This document shows, piece after piece, positions 36,184-44,497 of a stretch of DNA of 64,000 nucleotides (its first letter is position 1; each line of letters begins with the position of its first letter). The DNA is from Komagataeibacter xylinus (GTDB lineage: Bacteria; Pseudomonadota; Alphaproteobacteria; Acetobacterales; Acetobacteraceae). Below the pieces are notes generated by a model. That model had not been told where the DNA came from. It did not search any database and saw nothing but the letters and a program-made list of their open reading frames with translations. A program made the position numbers and the translations under genes. The stretch spans positions 1,959,001-2,023,000 of the forward strand of contig NZ_CP041348.1 in NCBI RefSeq assembly GCF_009834365.1, read 5' to 3'.

Positions 36184-37050
36184 ATGAGCGAACAGCCGAT
36201 TATCCTGCATCTTGTATCCGAGGCGACGGGACAGGCGCTCGAGGCGGTCATGCGCGCCTGTGGCGCCCAGTTTCAGGATGCCAAGTTTGCCCTCCGTAAC
36301 TGGAACCTCGTGCGCACGCGCGTGCAGGTCGGTCGCGTGCTGGCCGGGATCAGTCACGAGCCGGGGCCGGTCCTGTCCTCGCTCACATCACCTGAATTGC
36401 AGACCATGTTGCGGGTGGGGTGCGCGCGCCTTGGGGTGCAGGTCAAGAACATCCTTGATGGCACGATCCATTTCCTTGAACAGCAGACCGGCATCCCCGC
36501 CGAGCGCCACCCCGGTGGCCAGTACGTGATGGATGAGAGTTACCGCCGCCGCATTGATGCAATGCAGTACGTCATCGCCCATGATGACGGGCAGAAGACA
36601 ACCGACCTGACCCGCGCGGAGGTGGTGCTTGTGGGGGTCTCGCGCACATCCAAGACACCCACCTGTTTCTACCTCGCCAACCGGGGCATCCGGGCTGCCA
36701 ATATTCCGCTTGTACCGCATGCGCCGCTACCTGCGGGGCTGGAACATTTTCCCGGCCTTGTGGTCGGCCTTACCATCGATGCGCATACCCTGCTTGAAAT
36801 CCGCCGCTCACGCGTGGGCATGATGCTGCCGGGGCGCTCCATGGTGGCTCCCGGCATGTCGGAAACATCGGTCAAACCCTATATCGACCCGGTCAACGTG
36901 CAGGAGGAACTGCACTGGGCGCGGCGGCTGTGCACGCGGCATAAATGGCCGGTCATCAACGTAACCCACCGCTCGGTGGAGGAAACGGCAGCCGCCATCA
37001 TCGATATGCTCGAGCATGATGGCACCAGCCGCGTCCTGCCTGCCGTTTAA
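36184..37050 (+). CDS. PPDK regulatory protein (bifunctional kinase-pyrophosphorylase, DUF299)
   Basis: A 288-residue protein of the DUF299/PPSR family. ILHLVSEATGQALEAV is at the N-terminus and the P-loop GVSRTSKTPTCFYLANRG near residue 151. These proteins switch PPDK or PEP synthase off by ADP-dependent phosphorylation of the Thr next to the catalytic His, and on again by phosphate-dependent dephosphorylation. It lies 80 bp after ppdK and is almost certainly in the same operon, so ppdK is the obvious target. Confidence 0.93.
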   Translation: MSEQPIILHLVSEATGQALEAVMRACGAQFQDAKFALRNWNLVRTRVQVGRVLAGISHEPGPVLSSLTSPELQTMLRVGCARLGVQVKNILDGTIHFLEQQTGIPAERHPGGQYVMDESYRRRIDAMQYVIAHDDGQKTTDLTRAEVVLVGVSRTSKTPTCFYLANRGIRAANIPLVPHAPLPAGLEHFPGLVVGLTIDAHTLLEIRRSRVGMMLPGRSMVAPGMSETSVKPYIDPVNVQEELHWARRLCTRHKWPVINVTHRSVEETAAAIIDMLEHDGTSRVLPAV

Positions 37051-37061
37051 GGCGCGGGAGA

Positions 37062-37128
37062 GAAGCTTTTTGCAAAAAGCTTCGCCAAAAGCCGCCTTTT
37101 TGAAAAAAGGCGGCACCCGGAAACTTTT
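37062..37128. repeat. Dispersed hairpin repeat, copy D (left outer arm missing)
   Basis: Hairpin 1 GAAGCTTTTTGCAAAAAGCTTC, hairpin 2 GCCGCCTTTTT / AAAAAAGGCGGC, right arm CACCCGGAAACTTTT. It begins 11 bp after the stop of the PPDK regulator. Confidence 0.75.
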
Positions 37129-37253
37129 ATCTTTTTTGAAATCCCTCCACGGGGCAGGCCGTATCCAACGGGGCGACGTGACAGATACGCCGCCATATCC
37201 TATTGCTGCGGTAGCGCGTGCGCCTGCTTTTTTTCTGTCCTGATGGATCATGG

Positions 37254-38699
37254 ATGATTGATACACTCACACCCGGCCGGATTGTTGTCGTGGGTGATCT
37301 TCTGCTGGATCGTTACATTACCGGCTCGGTCAACCGGATCTCGCCCGAGGCCCCGGTGCCCGTGCTGCTGCATGCGCGCGAGCACGCAACGCCGGGCGGG
37401 GCTGCCAATGTCGCGGCCAATGCGGCGGCCCTTGGCGCGCCGGTCAGCCTGATCGGGGTGGTGGGTGCGGATGGCGCGGCCCGGACCCTGCGTGAAAAAC
37501 TGGCCACATGGCCCGGCATCGACACGACCGGATGGGTGGAGGACCCCGCATGGACCACCATCACCAAGACCCGCATTCTGGGCGGCCAGCAGCAGATCAT
37601 CCGCATTGATGAGGAAATTCTCAGCCCCTTCGGCGCTGAGACCAACGCGCGTCTGCTCGCTGCCGTTGATGCGGCCCTGCCGGGCGCACGGGTGGTGGTC
37701 TGCTCGGATTACGCCAAGGGCGTGCTGTCGGATGATGTGATACGGGGCATCATGGCCCGGGCGGCGGCTGTCAGTGTGCCCGTGATCGTGGACCCCAAGC
37801 GCGCGACATTCGGCATTTACGCAGGTGCCGCGCTGATTACGCCCAACCGCGTCGAGATCAGCCGCGCCACCGGCCTGCCTGCTGGCACGGATGTGCAGGT
37901 GGAGGCGGCGGCACGTGCGGCTGGCAGCCAGTTTGGTGGCGATGTGCTGGTCACGCGCTCCGAGCAGGGTATGTCGCTATGGCAGCAGGCCGGCAGCATG
38001 CGGCATGTCTCTGCCCGGCGCTCGGAAGTGTTTGATGTGTGCGGCGCGGGCGATACGGTGGTGGCCACCATCGCCACCATGCTCTCCGCCGGGCTGCCGC
38101 TCGAGACGGCAGTGGTCATCGCCACCACGGCAGCGGCGATCTCGGTCAGCAAGCATGGCACGGCCACTGTCTCGCGCCACGAACTGCAACATGCCCTGAA
38201 CGGGGAAACCACGGGCCACGGCAACCTTGTCAGCCTGGATGAGGCCGCGCGCATCGTGGCGGACTGGCGGCAGCATGGCGCGCGCATCGTGTTCACCAAT
38301 GGCTGTTTCGACCTGCTGCACCCCGGCCATATCGCCCTGCTGCGTGGTGCGGCCCGGCAGGGTGACAGGCTGGTGGTGGCCCTTAATACCGACCGCTCGG
38401 TGGCAGCGCTCAAGGGGCCTTCGCGCCCGGTGCAGGATGAGCAGGCGCGGGCCACCGTGCTCGGCGCCCTGCGTGATGTGGACCTTGTCGTGCTGTTTGA
38501 TGAGGAGACGCCCATCGAGGCCATCAGGGCCCTGCGCCCCGACGTGCTGGTCAAGGGCGCGGACTATACGGAAGAGCAGGTGGTGGGCGCGCCCTTCGTG
38601 CGCGGTTATGGTGGCCGCGTGGCCCTGATTGACCTGATTGATGGCCGCTCGACCACCTCGCTGGTCCGGCGCGCGGGGGCGGGGCAGGCCAATGGGTGA
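37254..38699 (+). CDS. hldE: Bifunctional heptose-7-phosphate kinase / heptose-1-phosphate adenylyltransferase
   Basis: A 481-residue fusion. The N-terminal ribokinase-type domain has VVVGDLLLDRY, RISPEAPVPV, PGGAANVAANAAALG and the anion hole DVCGAGDTV near residue 262. The C-terminal nucleotidyltransferase domain has FTNGCFDLLHPGHI near 345 (HxGH). It makes ADP-heptose for the LPS core. ATG 37254 fits the family start; the frame runs back to 37218. It overlaps the next gene by 8 bases. Confidence 0.95.
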   Translation: MIDTLTPGRIVVVGDLLLDRYITGSVNRISPEAPVPVLLHAREHATPGGAANVAANAAALGAPVSLIGVVGADGAARTLREKLATWPGIDTTGWVEDPAWTTITKTRILGGQQQIIRIDEEILSPFGAETNARLLAAVDAALPGARVVVCSDYAKGVLSDDVIRGIMARAAAVSVPVIVDPKRATFGIYAGAALITPNRVEISRATGLPAGTDVQVEAAARAAGSQFGGDVLVTRSEQGMSLWQQAGSMRHVSARRSEVFDVCGAGDTVVATIATMLSAGLPLETAVVIATTAAAISVSKHGTATVSRHELQHALNGETTGHGNLVSLDEAARIVADWRQHGARIVFTNGCFDLLHPGHIALLRGAARQGDRLVVALNTDRSVAALKGPSRPVQDEQARATVLGALRDVDLVVLFDEETPIEAIRALRPDVLVKGADYTEEQVVGAPFVRGYGGRVALIDLIDGRSTTSLVRRAGAGQANG

Positions 38700-39840
38700 G
38701 CGGCCCGCGGGCGCACACTCCTCTGCGGGGCTGCGCAACTGGCTGGCACAGGCCGCCCTGCCGTTATGGATCGATGCGGGATTTGATCCCGTGCGGCAGC
38801 TGTTTCATGAGCGGCTGGGCTTTGACGGGGTGCCGTGCAACCCGCCCGCCCTGCGCCTGATGGTGCAGGCCCGCCAGATCGCGACCTATGTACGGGCCGC
38901 CGATGATGGCCATACCACCGCCGGAGCGGCAGCGCTGGCCTGCATGGCGCAGGTGCGCAGGCGTTACTGGCGGGCGGATGGCGCGCCGGGCTGGGTCTTT
39001 TCGCTTGGCCCCGATGGCACCTCGGCCGATACGCGGCGCGATCTCTATGCCCATGCCTTTATTCTTTATGCCTGCGCGTGGTCATACAGGCTGTCGGGCG
39101 AGCGGACGTGGCTGGAGACTGCACGGCAGACGGTGGATGAAATAACCATCCTGTTCGGCACAGCGCAGCCCGGCGGCTATCTGGATACCGTGCCGGGGCA
39201 GGACGGTTTTCGCCGCCAGAACCCCCACATGCACCTGCTTGAAGCTTTCCTCGCGCTGGCCGAGGTGGGCGGCGGGGAAATGTATCTCGATCATGCCCGC
39301 GCCCTTGCGGAACTTGGCATGCAGCATTTCATGCTGCCCGGGGGCGCGGTGGGTGAACTGTTCACGCCTCTGTGGCAGCCAAGCGCGGCCCCGGGCCAGA
39401 ACCGGACCGAGCCGGGGCATGTGTTTGAATGGGCCTGGCTACTGGCGGAATATGCACGCCTGGCGGGGGAGGGGGCGGACTCGCCCTTTGTGCACGCATC
39501 GGCGGCGTTGCATGCGTTTGGCATGCGTTATGGCGTCTGCCCCGACACGCTGGCCGTGTGTGATGCGGTGACCGATCACGGCGCGCCGCTTGAAGCCACG
39601 ACGCGCATCTGGCAGCAGACCGAATTCATTCGCCAGCTTGCCCGCCGCGCCGCAGGGGGCGATGCCAGCGCGCAAAAACTGCTGGCACCGGCCTGCGCCC
39701 GTTTTGCGGGGGCCTATGTGCCGCCTGCATTACGCGGCGGCTGGTTTGACCGGTTAGGGGCGGATGGCACGCCGCTTGATGGCTACATGCCCGCGAGTTC
39801 GCTGTACCACATCTACGGCGCCGTGCGCGAAATCGGCTGA
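38692..39840 (+). CDS. AGE-family sugar epimerase/isomerase
   Basis: A 382-residue (alpha/alpha)6-barrel protein of the N-acylglucosamine 2-epimerase / mannose isomerase group. It shows NPHMHLLEAFLALAEV near residue 180 and EPGHVFEWAWLLAEY near 243 (the active-site His residues of the family), and ends YMPASSLYHIYGAVREI. It overlaps hldE by 8 bases, so the two are coupled. Possible roles are mannose/glucose or mannose-6-phosphate isomerisation feeding sugar nucleotides; not determinable by eye. Confidence 0.85.
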   Translation: MGERPAGAHSSAGLRNWLAQAALPLWIDAGFDPVRQLFHERLGFDGVPCNPPALRLMVQARQIATYVRAADDGHTTAGAAALACMAQVRRRYWRADGAPGWVFSLGPDGTSADTRRDLYAHAFILYACAWSYRLSGERTWLETARQTVDEITILFGTAQPGGYLDTVPGQDGFRRQNPHMHLLEAFLALAEVGGGEMYLDHARALAELGMQHFMLPGGAVGELFTPLWQPSAAPGQNRTEPGHVFEWAWLLAEYARLAGEGADSPFVHASAALHAFGMRYGVCPDTLAVCDAVTDHGAPLEATTRIWQQTEFIRQLARRAAGGDASAQKLLAPACARFAGAYVPPALRGGWFDRLGADGTPLDGYMPASSLYHIYGAVREIG

Positions 39841-39861
39841 AGTAACAGCCTCCCGGCATCC

Positions 39862-39940
39862 GGAAGTTTCTGGTGAAGCTTTTTCAAAAAAGCTTCGAAG
39901 GACGCTGTCTTTTGGGGAAAAGGCCGTGCCCGGAAACTTG
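39862..39940. repeat. Dispersed hairpin repeat, full form, copy E
   Basis: GGAAGTTTCTGGTG, hairpin 1 (GAAGCTTTTTC / AAAAAGCTTC), a degenerate hairpin 2, and the right arm CCCGGAAACTT. It starts 21 bp after the stop of the AGE-family gene. Confidence 0.75.
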
Positions 39941-40107
39941 TATTTCCATCAATGGGCTTTTCTTCGACACGGTGCCGACCAGAACCTGTGCGTGGTTCAG
40001 GGCGCACTTTCTGGCTTGTGTCTGGCACCTGGCTGGCATTTCCTGATTACCGAAGATTATGGGGATGTATGGATCAACGCGCAGCCCGACGCTGAGTGAG
40101 ATCACGA

Positions 40108-40136
40108 GGCCCGTGCCGCAAGGAACGGGCCTTTTT
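40108..40136 (+). terminator. Rho-independent terminator
   Basis: GGCCCGT and ACGGGCC form a 7-bp stem with a 10-base loop, followed by TTTTT. The nearest annotated gene upstream ends 270 bp earlier; a short open frame ends 8 bp before the stem. Confidence 0.75.
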
Positions 40137-40436
40137 GCATGCAGGGGCCACAGGCATGCATCAGGCTTAAACCTGATATGTGGCCAGATATAAGTCAAGT
40201 CATTTCGATTTGCAGTAAGTAAAACAAATCAAATAATAAATAAGTAATAAAAAATCTGTTCAATAAATAATAATGCAAATTTTCGATATATGAAATATGC
40301 ATACTCTATATGACATCGCCTGAATATAATCGTGTTTATTGCGCGTGGTGGACATGCGGGACAAAAACCGTACGATATGCCTGACAGTTATTTGTTCAGC
40401 ATATTTCCTTCACATCCCGGTCCATGGAGTTGAAGC

Positions 40437-41777
40437 ATGTCCAAGGCAGATCTCAGGCTGCTGATCATTCAGCCATCGCATTACCGTTCCAAGACCGACC
40501 GGACCATTTTCAAGACCAGACGGCGGCAGATGGTGCCGCTGGCGCTGCCTTATCTTGCAGCCCTCACGCCACGCGAATGGACCGTTACCCTGCTTGATGA
40601 GCAACTGGAGGACATCAATTTCGAGGTGCCGGTCGATGTGGTCGCACTCAGCGCCTGGACGCTGCATTCCCCCCGCGCATATGACATTGCCGCCGAGTTC
40701 CGCAGGCGCGGGGTCAAGGTCATCATGGGTGGCCCGCATGTGTTTTTCTATGCCGAGGAAGCAGCCGAACATTGCGATGCGGTGGGCGTGGGCGAGGCCG
40801 AGCCCATCTGGCGCACCATGCTTGAGGATGCGGCAGCCGACCGGCTGCAAAAGATCTACCGCGCCACTCCGCTCAAGGAGCTCAATGACCTGCCGCCGCC
40901 GCGCTACGACCTTCTGGACCTGAAGAAGTTCGGCCCCTTCCGCACATTCGCCGTGCAGTCCTCGCGCGGGTGCCCGTTCGTGTGTGATTTCTGCTCGGAG
41001 CGCTTCTACCTTGGCGGGCGCTTCCGTTGGCGGCCGGTCGACCAGATGGTGGCCGAACTTGAGCGGATCAAGAACAAGGGCAGCCACTTCTTTTTTGGCG
41101 AGAGTAATTTCGGCGGCAAGAAAAGCCGCGCCATGGAACTGATGGAAGGGCTGGTGCCACTCAGGATCCGCTGGTCCACGCTGTGGTCATCCAATCTGTG
41201 CCTTGATACCGACTTCCTCGACCTTGCCCGGCGCAGCGGGGTCATGCACGTCAATATCGGCATCGAGAGCATTGATGAGGAGATGCTGCAGGGCATGAAG
41301 AAAGGCTGGAACAAGGCCAGCCGCTATGGCGAGATGTTCGACAACCTGCGCCGGCGCGACATCAGCTACTCGCTCAACTTCATTTTTGGCTACGACAACG
41401 AACACCCTGATGTGTACGAGGCGACCCTCTCTTTCCTCGAGGCACACAAGGTTCCTGCCGCCTACTTCAACATCCTCACCCCCACCAAGGGCACGGCCCT
41501 GTTCGAGCGGATGAAGAAGGCGGGTCGCATCATCGACCCCGAGGATATTGACCGCTGGCCCGGTCAGGTCTGTCATATCTGGCCCAAGAACTGCACGCCG
41601 GGGCAGATGGAGCAGCGCATCCAGGGCATGTACCGCAAATTCTACAGCATGCGCTCCATGGTGCACCGCCTGCCGTTTCCGCGCACGCGCTCGGACATGT
41701 CATCATGGATCCTGAACATGACGGAACGCCGTATGGCCTTTTCATCCACCGGAAACAATGATTTTGATATCTATTGA
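40437..41777 (+). CDS. B12-binding domain radical SAM protein
   Basis: A 446-residue enzyme. Residues 1-135 form a cobalamin-binding-like domain (VALSAWTLHSPRAYDIAAEF, VIMGGPHVFFYAEEAAEH). The radical SAM core follows with SSRGCPFVCDFCSE near residue 177 (Cys 180, 184, 187 bind the [4Fe-4S] cluster) and HVNIGIESIDEEML near 265. Members methylate or rearrange unreactive carbon atoms; this one is not obviously HpnP or HpnR of hopanoid methylation. The classic DxHxxG cobalamin ligand motif is not seen, so B12 may bind base-off without His. The decarboxylase gene follows after 52 bp. Confidence 0.88.
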   Translation: MSKADLRLLIIQPSHYRSKTDRTIFKTRRRQMVPLALPYLAALTPREWTVTLLDEQLEDINFEVPVDVVALSAWTLHSPRAYDIAAEFRRRGVKVIMGGPHVFFYAEEAAEHCDAVGVGEAEPIWRTMLEDAAADRLQKIYRATPLKELNDLPPPRYDLLDLKKFGPFRTFAVQSSRGCPFVCDFCSERFYLGGRFRWRPVDQMVAELERIKNKGSHFFFGESNFGGKKSRAMELMEGLVPLRIRWSTLWSSNLCLDTDFLDLARRSGVMHVNIGIESIDEEMLQGMKKGWNKASRYGEMFDNLRRRDISYSLNFIFGYDNEHPDVYEATLSFLEAHKVPAAYFNILTPTKGTALFERMKKAGRIIDPEDIDRWPGQVCHIWPKNCTPGQMEQRIQGMYRKFYSMRSMVHRLPFPRTRSDMSSWILNMTERRMAFSSTGNNDFDIY

Positions 41778-41829
41778 CTTCGCCCCCGCCAATTTCGGCG
41801 GGGGTGACAACAGATAGGGGAAAGACGGC

Positions 41830-43503
41830 ATGCGCGGATCAATCGGTAGTATGCTGCTGGACCGGCTCCGGCATCTTGGTGTTTCGCGTATTTATGGCGT
41901 CCCCGGTGATTACAATCTTGAATTCCTCGAACTTATCGAGCGCACGCCGGGCATTGAGTTTATTGGCACCTGCAATGAACTCAATGCGGCCTATGCGGCC
42001 GATGGCGATGCGCGGCTGGCGGGCATCGGGGCGGTGCTGGTCACCTATGGGGTGGGCGACCTGTCATGCCTTTCCGCCGTGGCGGGGGCGAGTGCCGAGG
42101 GCGTGCCGCTGGTCGTGATTTCAGGCATGCCGCCGTGGCACGCCATCCAGTCGCGCGCGCTGGTGCATCACACCCTGGCCGATGGCAATTATGACAACGT
42201 GATGAACTGCTACCGGCAGTTCACGGTCGCCTGCGCGCGGCTCAACCCGGCCAGTGCCGTGGCCGAGACCGACCGCGTGCTGCAGGCTGTGCAGACGCTG
42301 CGCCGCCCGGTCTATATCCAGTTCCCCTCCGATATCTGTTATGTGGCGGTTGACGTGCCGCCGTCGCCCACGGTTGCTGCCGTGTCCGACCCCGGCCTGC
42401 TTGCCCGGGCTGCAGAGCAGGTGGTCCGGCGCATCAGCCAGGCCCGCAGGCCCGTGGTGCTGGTTGATGCCATGGTGCGCCAGTATGGTCTGCACGAACG
42501 CGTGCAGGCATTGTGCACCACCTTCGGCATTCCCTATGCCGCCCTGTCCACCGCGCGCACGCTGCTGCCTGAATCCGGGCCTGAATGGCTGGGGCAGTAT
42601 GGTGGTGCGGCATCTGCCCCGGCTGTTGCGGATTACGTGCAGGCCGCCGATTGCGTGATTGCGCTGGGGGTCCGGTTCGTTGATTCCACGTCAGGCTATT
42701 TCTCGCAGCAGATCGCGCCGGGTGCCATGATCGATGTGCAGCCCTTCAGCCTGACCTGCAGTGGCGAGAACATTCAGGGCATTACCGCAGCCGACCTGCT
42801 GGACAGCGTGCACCAGCGCCTGGCCAGCGTGCGCATGGCGCGGCCCGAGCGGATTACCGCTCCCGCCAGCCCCACCGCGCCCGCGCCGCAGGGCGAAGGC
42901 TGGGCGCAGGCCCCGTTCTGGCGCCGGGTCGAATCCTTCCTGCAACCGGGTGACGTAGTGGTGGCTGATAATGGCTCATCCATGACGGCCATGCTGCATG
43001 CGTGCCTGCCGGCAGGGTGTAGCCTGCTGGTGCAGCCGGTCTGGGCTGCGATCGGGTATTCGCTGCCCGCAAGCCTTGGCGCATGCCTTGCCCGGCCGGA
43101 GCGGCGGCATGTGCTGTTTATTGGCGATGGCTCTTTTCAGATGACCGTGCAGGAACTCTCCACCCTGCTGCGCCATGAGGCCAATATCACCATCTTTCTC
43201 ATCAATAATGGTGGCTATACCATCGAGCGCATGATCCTTGGCCCGCAATCGGCTTATAACGACATCGCCAACTGGCGTTATGCCGACCTGCCGCAGGTCT
43301 TTGGCCCGGACAGGGCGCCGCGTGCGTTCAAGGCAGCCAGCATGGATGAACTTGAAACCGCGCTGGATCAGGCGGCGGCCTATAAGGGCGTGAACTTTAT
43401 CGAGGTGCTGTTCACCCCCATGGATGCCCCGGCGGGCATGGCTAAAATGGGGGCGGCGGTGCGGCGTTATGATTATGGAATCGATCTGCCCGACCAGACC
43501 TGA
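41830..43503 (+). CDS. Thiamine diphosphate-dependent 2-keto acid decarboxylase (PDC/IPDC type)
   Basis: A 557-residue enzyme with complete decarboxylase residues: catalytic Glu in TCNELNAAYAADG near residue 49, the His pair in LVHHTLADG near 113, the ThDP/Mg motif GDGSFQMTVQEL...NN from about 432 and the Glu of GGYTIERM. Its N-terminus is closer in pattern to indolepyruvate/phenylpyruvate decarboxylases than to the pyruvate decarboxylase I recall for Acetobacter, so the substrate may be a larger 2-keto acid. It is 52 bp behind the radical SAM gene, with a terminator directly after, so the two likely form an operon. Confidence 0.88.
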   Translation: MRGSIGSMLLDRLRHLGVSRIYGVPGDYNLEFLELIERTPGIEFIGTCNELNAAYAADGDARLAGIGAVLVTYGVGDLSCLSAVAGASAEGVPLVVISGMPPWHAIQSRALVHHTLADGNYDNVMNCYRQFTVACARLNPASAVAETDRVLQAVQTLRRPVYIQFPSDICYVAVDVPPSPTVAAVSDPGLLARAAEQVVRRISQARRPVVLVDAMVRQYGLHERVQALCTTFGIPYAALSTARTLLPESGPEWLGQYGGAASAPAVADYVQAADCVIALGVRFVDSTSGYFSQQIAPGAMIDVQPFSLTCSGENIQGITAADLLDSVHQRLASVRMARPERITAPASPTAPAPQGEGWAQAPFWRRVESFLQPGDVVVADNGSSMTAMLHACLPAGCSLLVQPVWAAIGYSLPASLGACLARPERRHVLFIGDGSFQMTVQELSTLLRHEANITIFLINNGGYTIERMILGPQSAYNDIANWRYADLPQVFGPDRAPRAFKAASMDELETALDQAAAYKGVNFIEVLFTPMDAPAGMAKMGAAVRRYDYGIDLPDQT

Positions 43504-43523
43504 TCGGGACTGCTGCGCGCAGG

Positions 43524-43565
43524 CAGGTCACTTTTTTGCCTTCGGGGAAAAATGACCTGTTTTTA
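43524..43565 (+). terminator. Terminator of the radical SAM/decarboxylase operon
   Basis: CAGGTCA pairs with TGACCTG and inner T and A runs also pair; TTTTT follows. It lies 20 bp after the decarboxylase stop codon. Confidence 0.85.
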
Positions 43566-43744
43566 TGCTGGACGGGTGCTTCAACGCAGGCTATTGAAAA
43601 TAAGACAGTTTTTTTGGGTCTGCGCCTGAAGCGCCCTGAAACGGGCTGGCATGGCCTGAAAACAGGGCCGATAAAGAGCCAGATAGTTCACGAAATCGTG
43701 ATAATAGAAGGTTAAATATTGTGCATTTGCGCATATTTTAATCT

Positions 43745-43776
43745 GGCCTTGCATCCCGCTGGCGGGGTGCAAGGCC
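43745..43776. other. Strong isolated hairpin
   Basis: GGCCTTGCA-T-CCC pairs with GGG-G-TGCAAGGCC around a GCTGGC loop, nearly perfect over 12 bp. There is no T-run next to it and no annotated gene within 200 bp. Function unknown. Confidence 0.6.
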
Positions 43777-43987
43777 ATTATGCTGTTTTGTTCGGCATGG
43801 TGTTTCCGGGTATCGGGGAAAAGATCAGGTCGATCCTGATGGTATGCGTATTTATTGAACAATAATAATATGCCGATACTGTAATGGTCTGCTGGTTACC
43901 ACAAACTGTTCCAGAATTTTTATTGATAGTATTTCGGTTCTGGTGTTCCTTCCGTCTCACCAACACGACACCAGAGGAACTGAGAAC

Positions 43988-44119
43988 ATGTTTATTGAAA
44001 ACATCAGCACCATGATTGCCCACTCCGTTGACGCCATGTCCTCCCTGACCATGGTTGCTTTTCTGCCCATGATCGCTGCCCTGATGGTTGCTACCATCGT
44101 GTCCGATCGCGCTGCCTGA
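43988..44119 (+). CDS. Small hydrophobic membrane peptide (43 aa)
   Basis: A 43-residue frame beginning MFIENISTMIAHSVDAMSS, followed by one hydrophobic helix (LTMVAFLPMIAALMVATIV) and a short polar end (SDRAA). AGAGGAA lies just upstream of the ATG. Downstream are a long hairpin and a true terminator, so this is a self-contained transcription unit with nothing else in it. I recognise no family. A single-pass membrane peptide of this size could modulate a membrane complex or act as a toxin; neither is shown. Too short for ordinary gene finders. Confidence 0.6.
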   Translation: MFIENISTMIAHSVDAMSSLTMVAFLPMIAALMVATIVSDRAA

Positions 44120-44146
44120 GCTCTGGGGTTTCTGTCCTGATACCCC

Positions 44147-44187
44147 TGCCGCCGGAATTCCCACGTTAATGTGGGAATGGCCGGCAG
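44147..44187 (+). other. Hairpin after the 43-aa peptide gene
   Basis: TTCCCAC/GTGGGAA forms the inner stem and CTGCCG...CCGGCAG the outer stem. There is no T-run; it precedes the terminator at 44215. Confidence 0.65.
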
Positions 44188-44214
44188 CCAGCAGGCAAAA
44201 AGAATGACCATGAC

Positions 44215-44237
44215 AGGCGCTTCGGCGTCTTTTTTTG
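44215..44237 (+). terminator. Terminator of the 43-aa peptide unit
   Basis: AGGCGC-TTCG-GCGTCT with a stable TTCG tetraloop, followed by a run of T. Confidence 0.8.
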
Positions 44238-44296
44238 TGCCCGGTGTTTTGCCTGACCGGCCATGAAGGGGCCACTTGCGCTAGGCCGGTATCAAG

Positions 44297-44350
44297 ATGT
44301 TTCTGGGCGAAGTTTTTTTCAAAAAGCTTCGTAAAACGCCGTATCAGGCG
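44297..44350. repeat. Dispersed hairpin repeat, partial, copy F
   Basis: TGTTTCTGGGCGAAG, then TTTTTTTCAAAAAGCTTCG and AAAACGCCG; the right half is lost. It lies about 60 bp beyond the peptide terminator and upstream of the MFS gene. Confidence 0.6.
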
Positions 44351-44497
44351 TTTACCGCCCCTTTTGCAGGCATGGTTTCAGCACAGGCTGGAATACATCG
44401 TCCAACGGGGCTTGTCGGCATGTCTGCATGGGTGTAACGGCGCGCAACCGATTGCGTGCAACACGCGCGCCTTACCCCATTCATCCAGAGCATATGC

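Larger units (their letters stand above)
39841..40436. other. Gene-poor region before the radical SAM gene
   Basis: 596 bp. It holds repeat copy E, a short open frame that ends at 40099 just before a terminator (see findings), and from about 40180 a strongly AT-rich stretch that presumably contains the promoter of the radical SAM gene. Confidence 0.55.
43504..43987. other. Gene-free region upstream of the 43-aa peptide gene
   Basis: 484 bp. After the decarboxylase terminator there is no protein-like frame. A strong hairpin lies at 43745-43776 and the last 180 bp are AT-rich and probably hold the peptide gene's promoter. Confidence 0.55.

Noticed and set aside
33344..36184. A 946-codon open frame on the minus strand over ppdK
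   Set aside because: It is the antisense of ppdK. High-GC codon bias leaves this frame open; its translation is low-complexity His/Ala/Gly-rich with no domain, while ppdK is a clear full-length enzyme.
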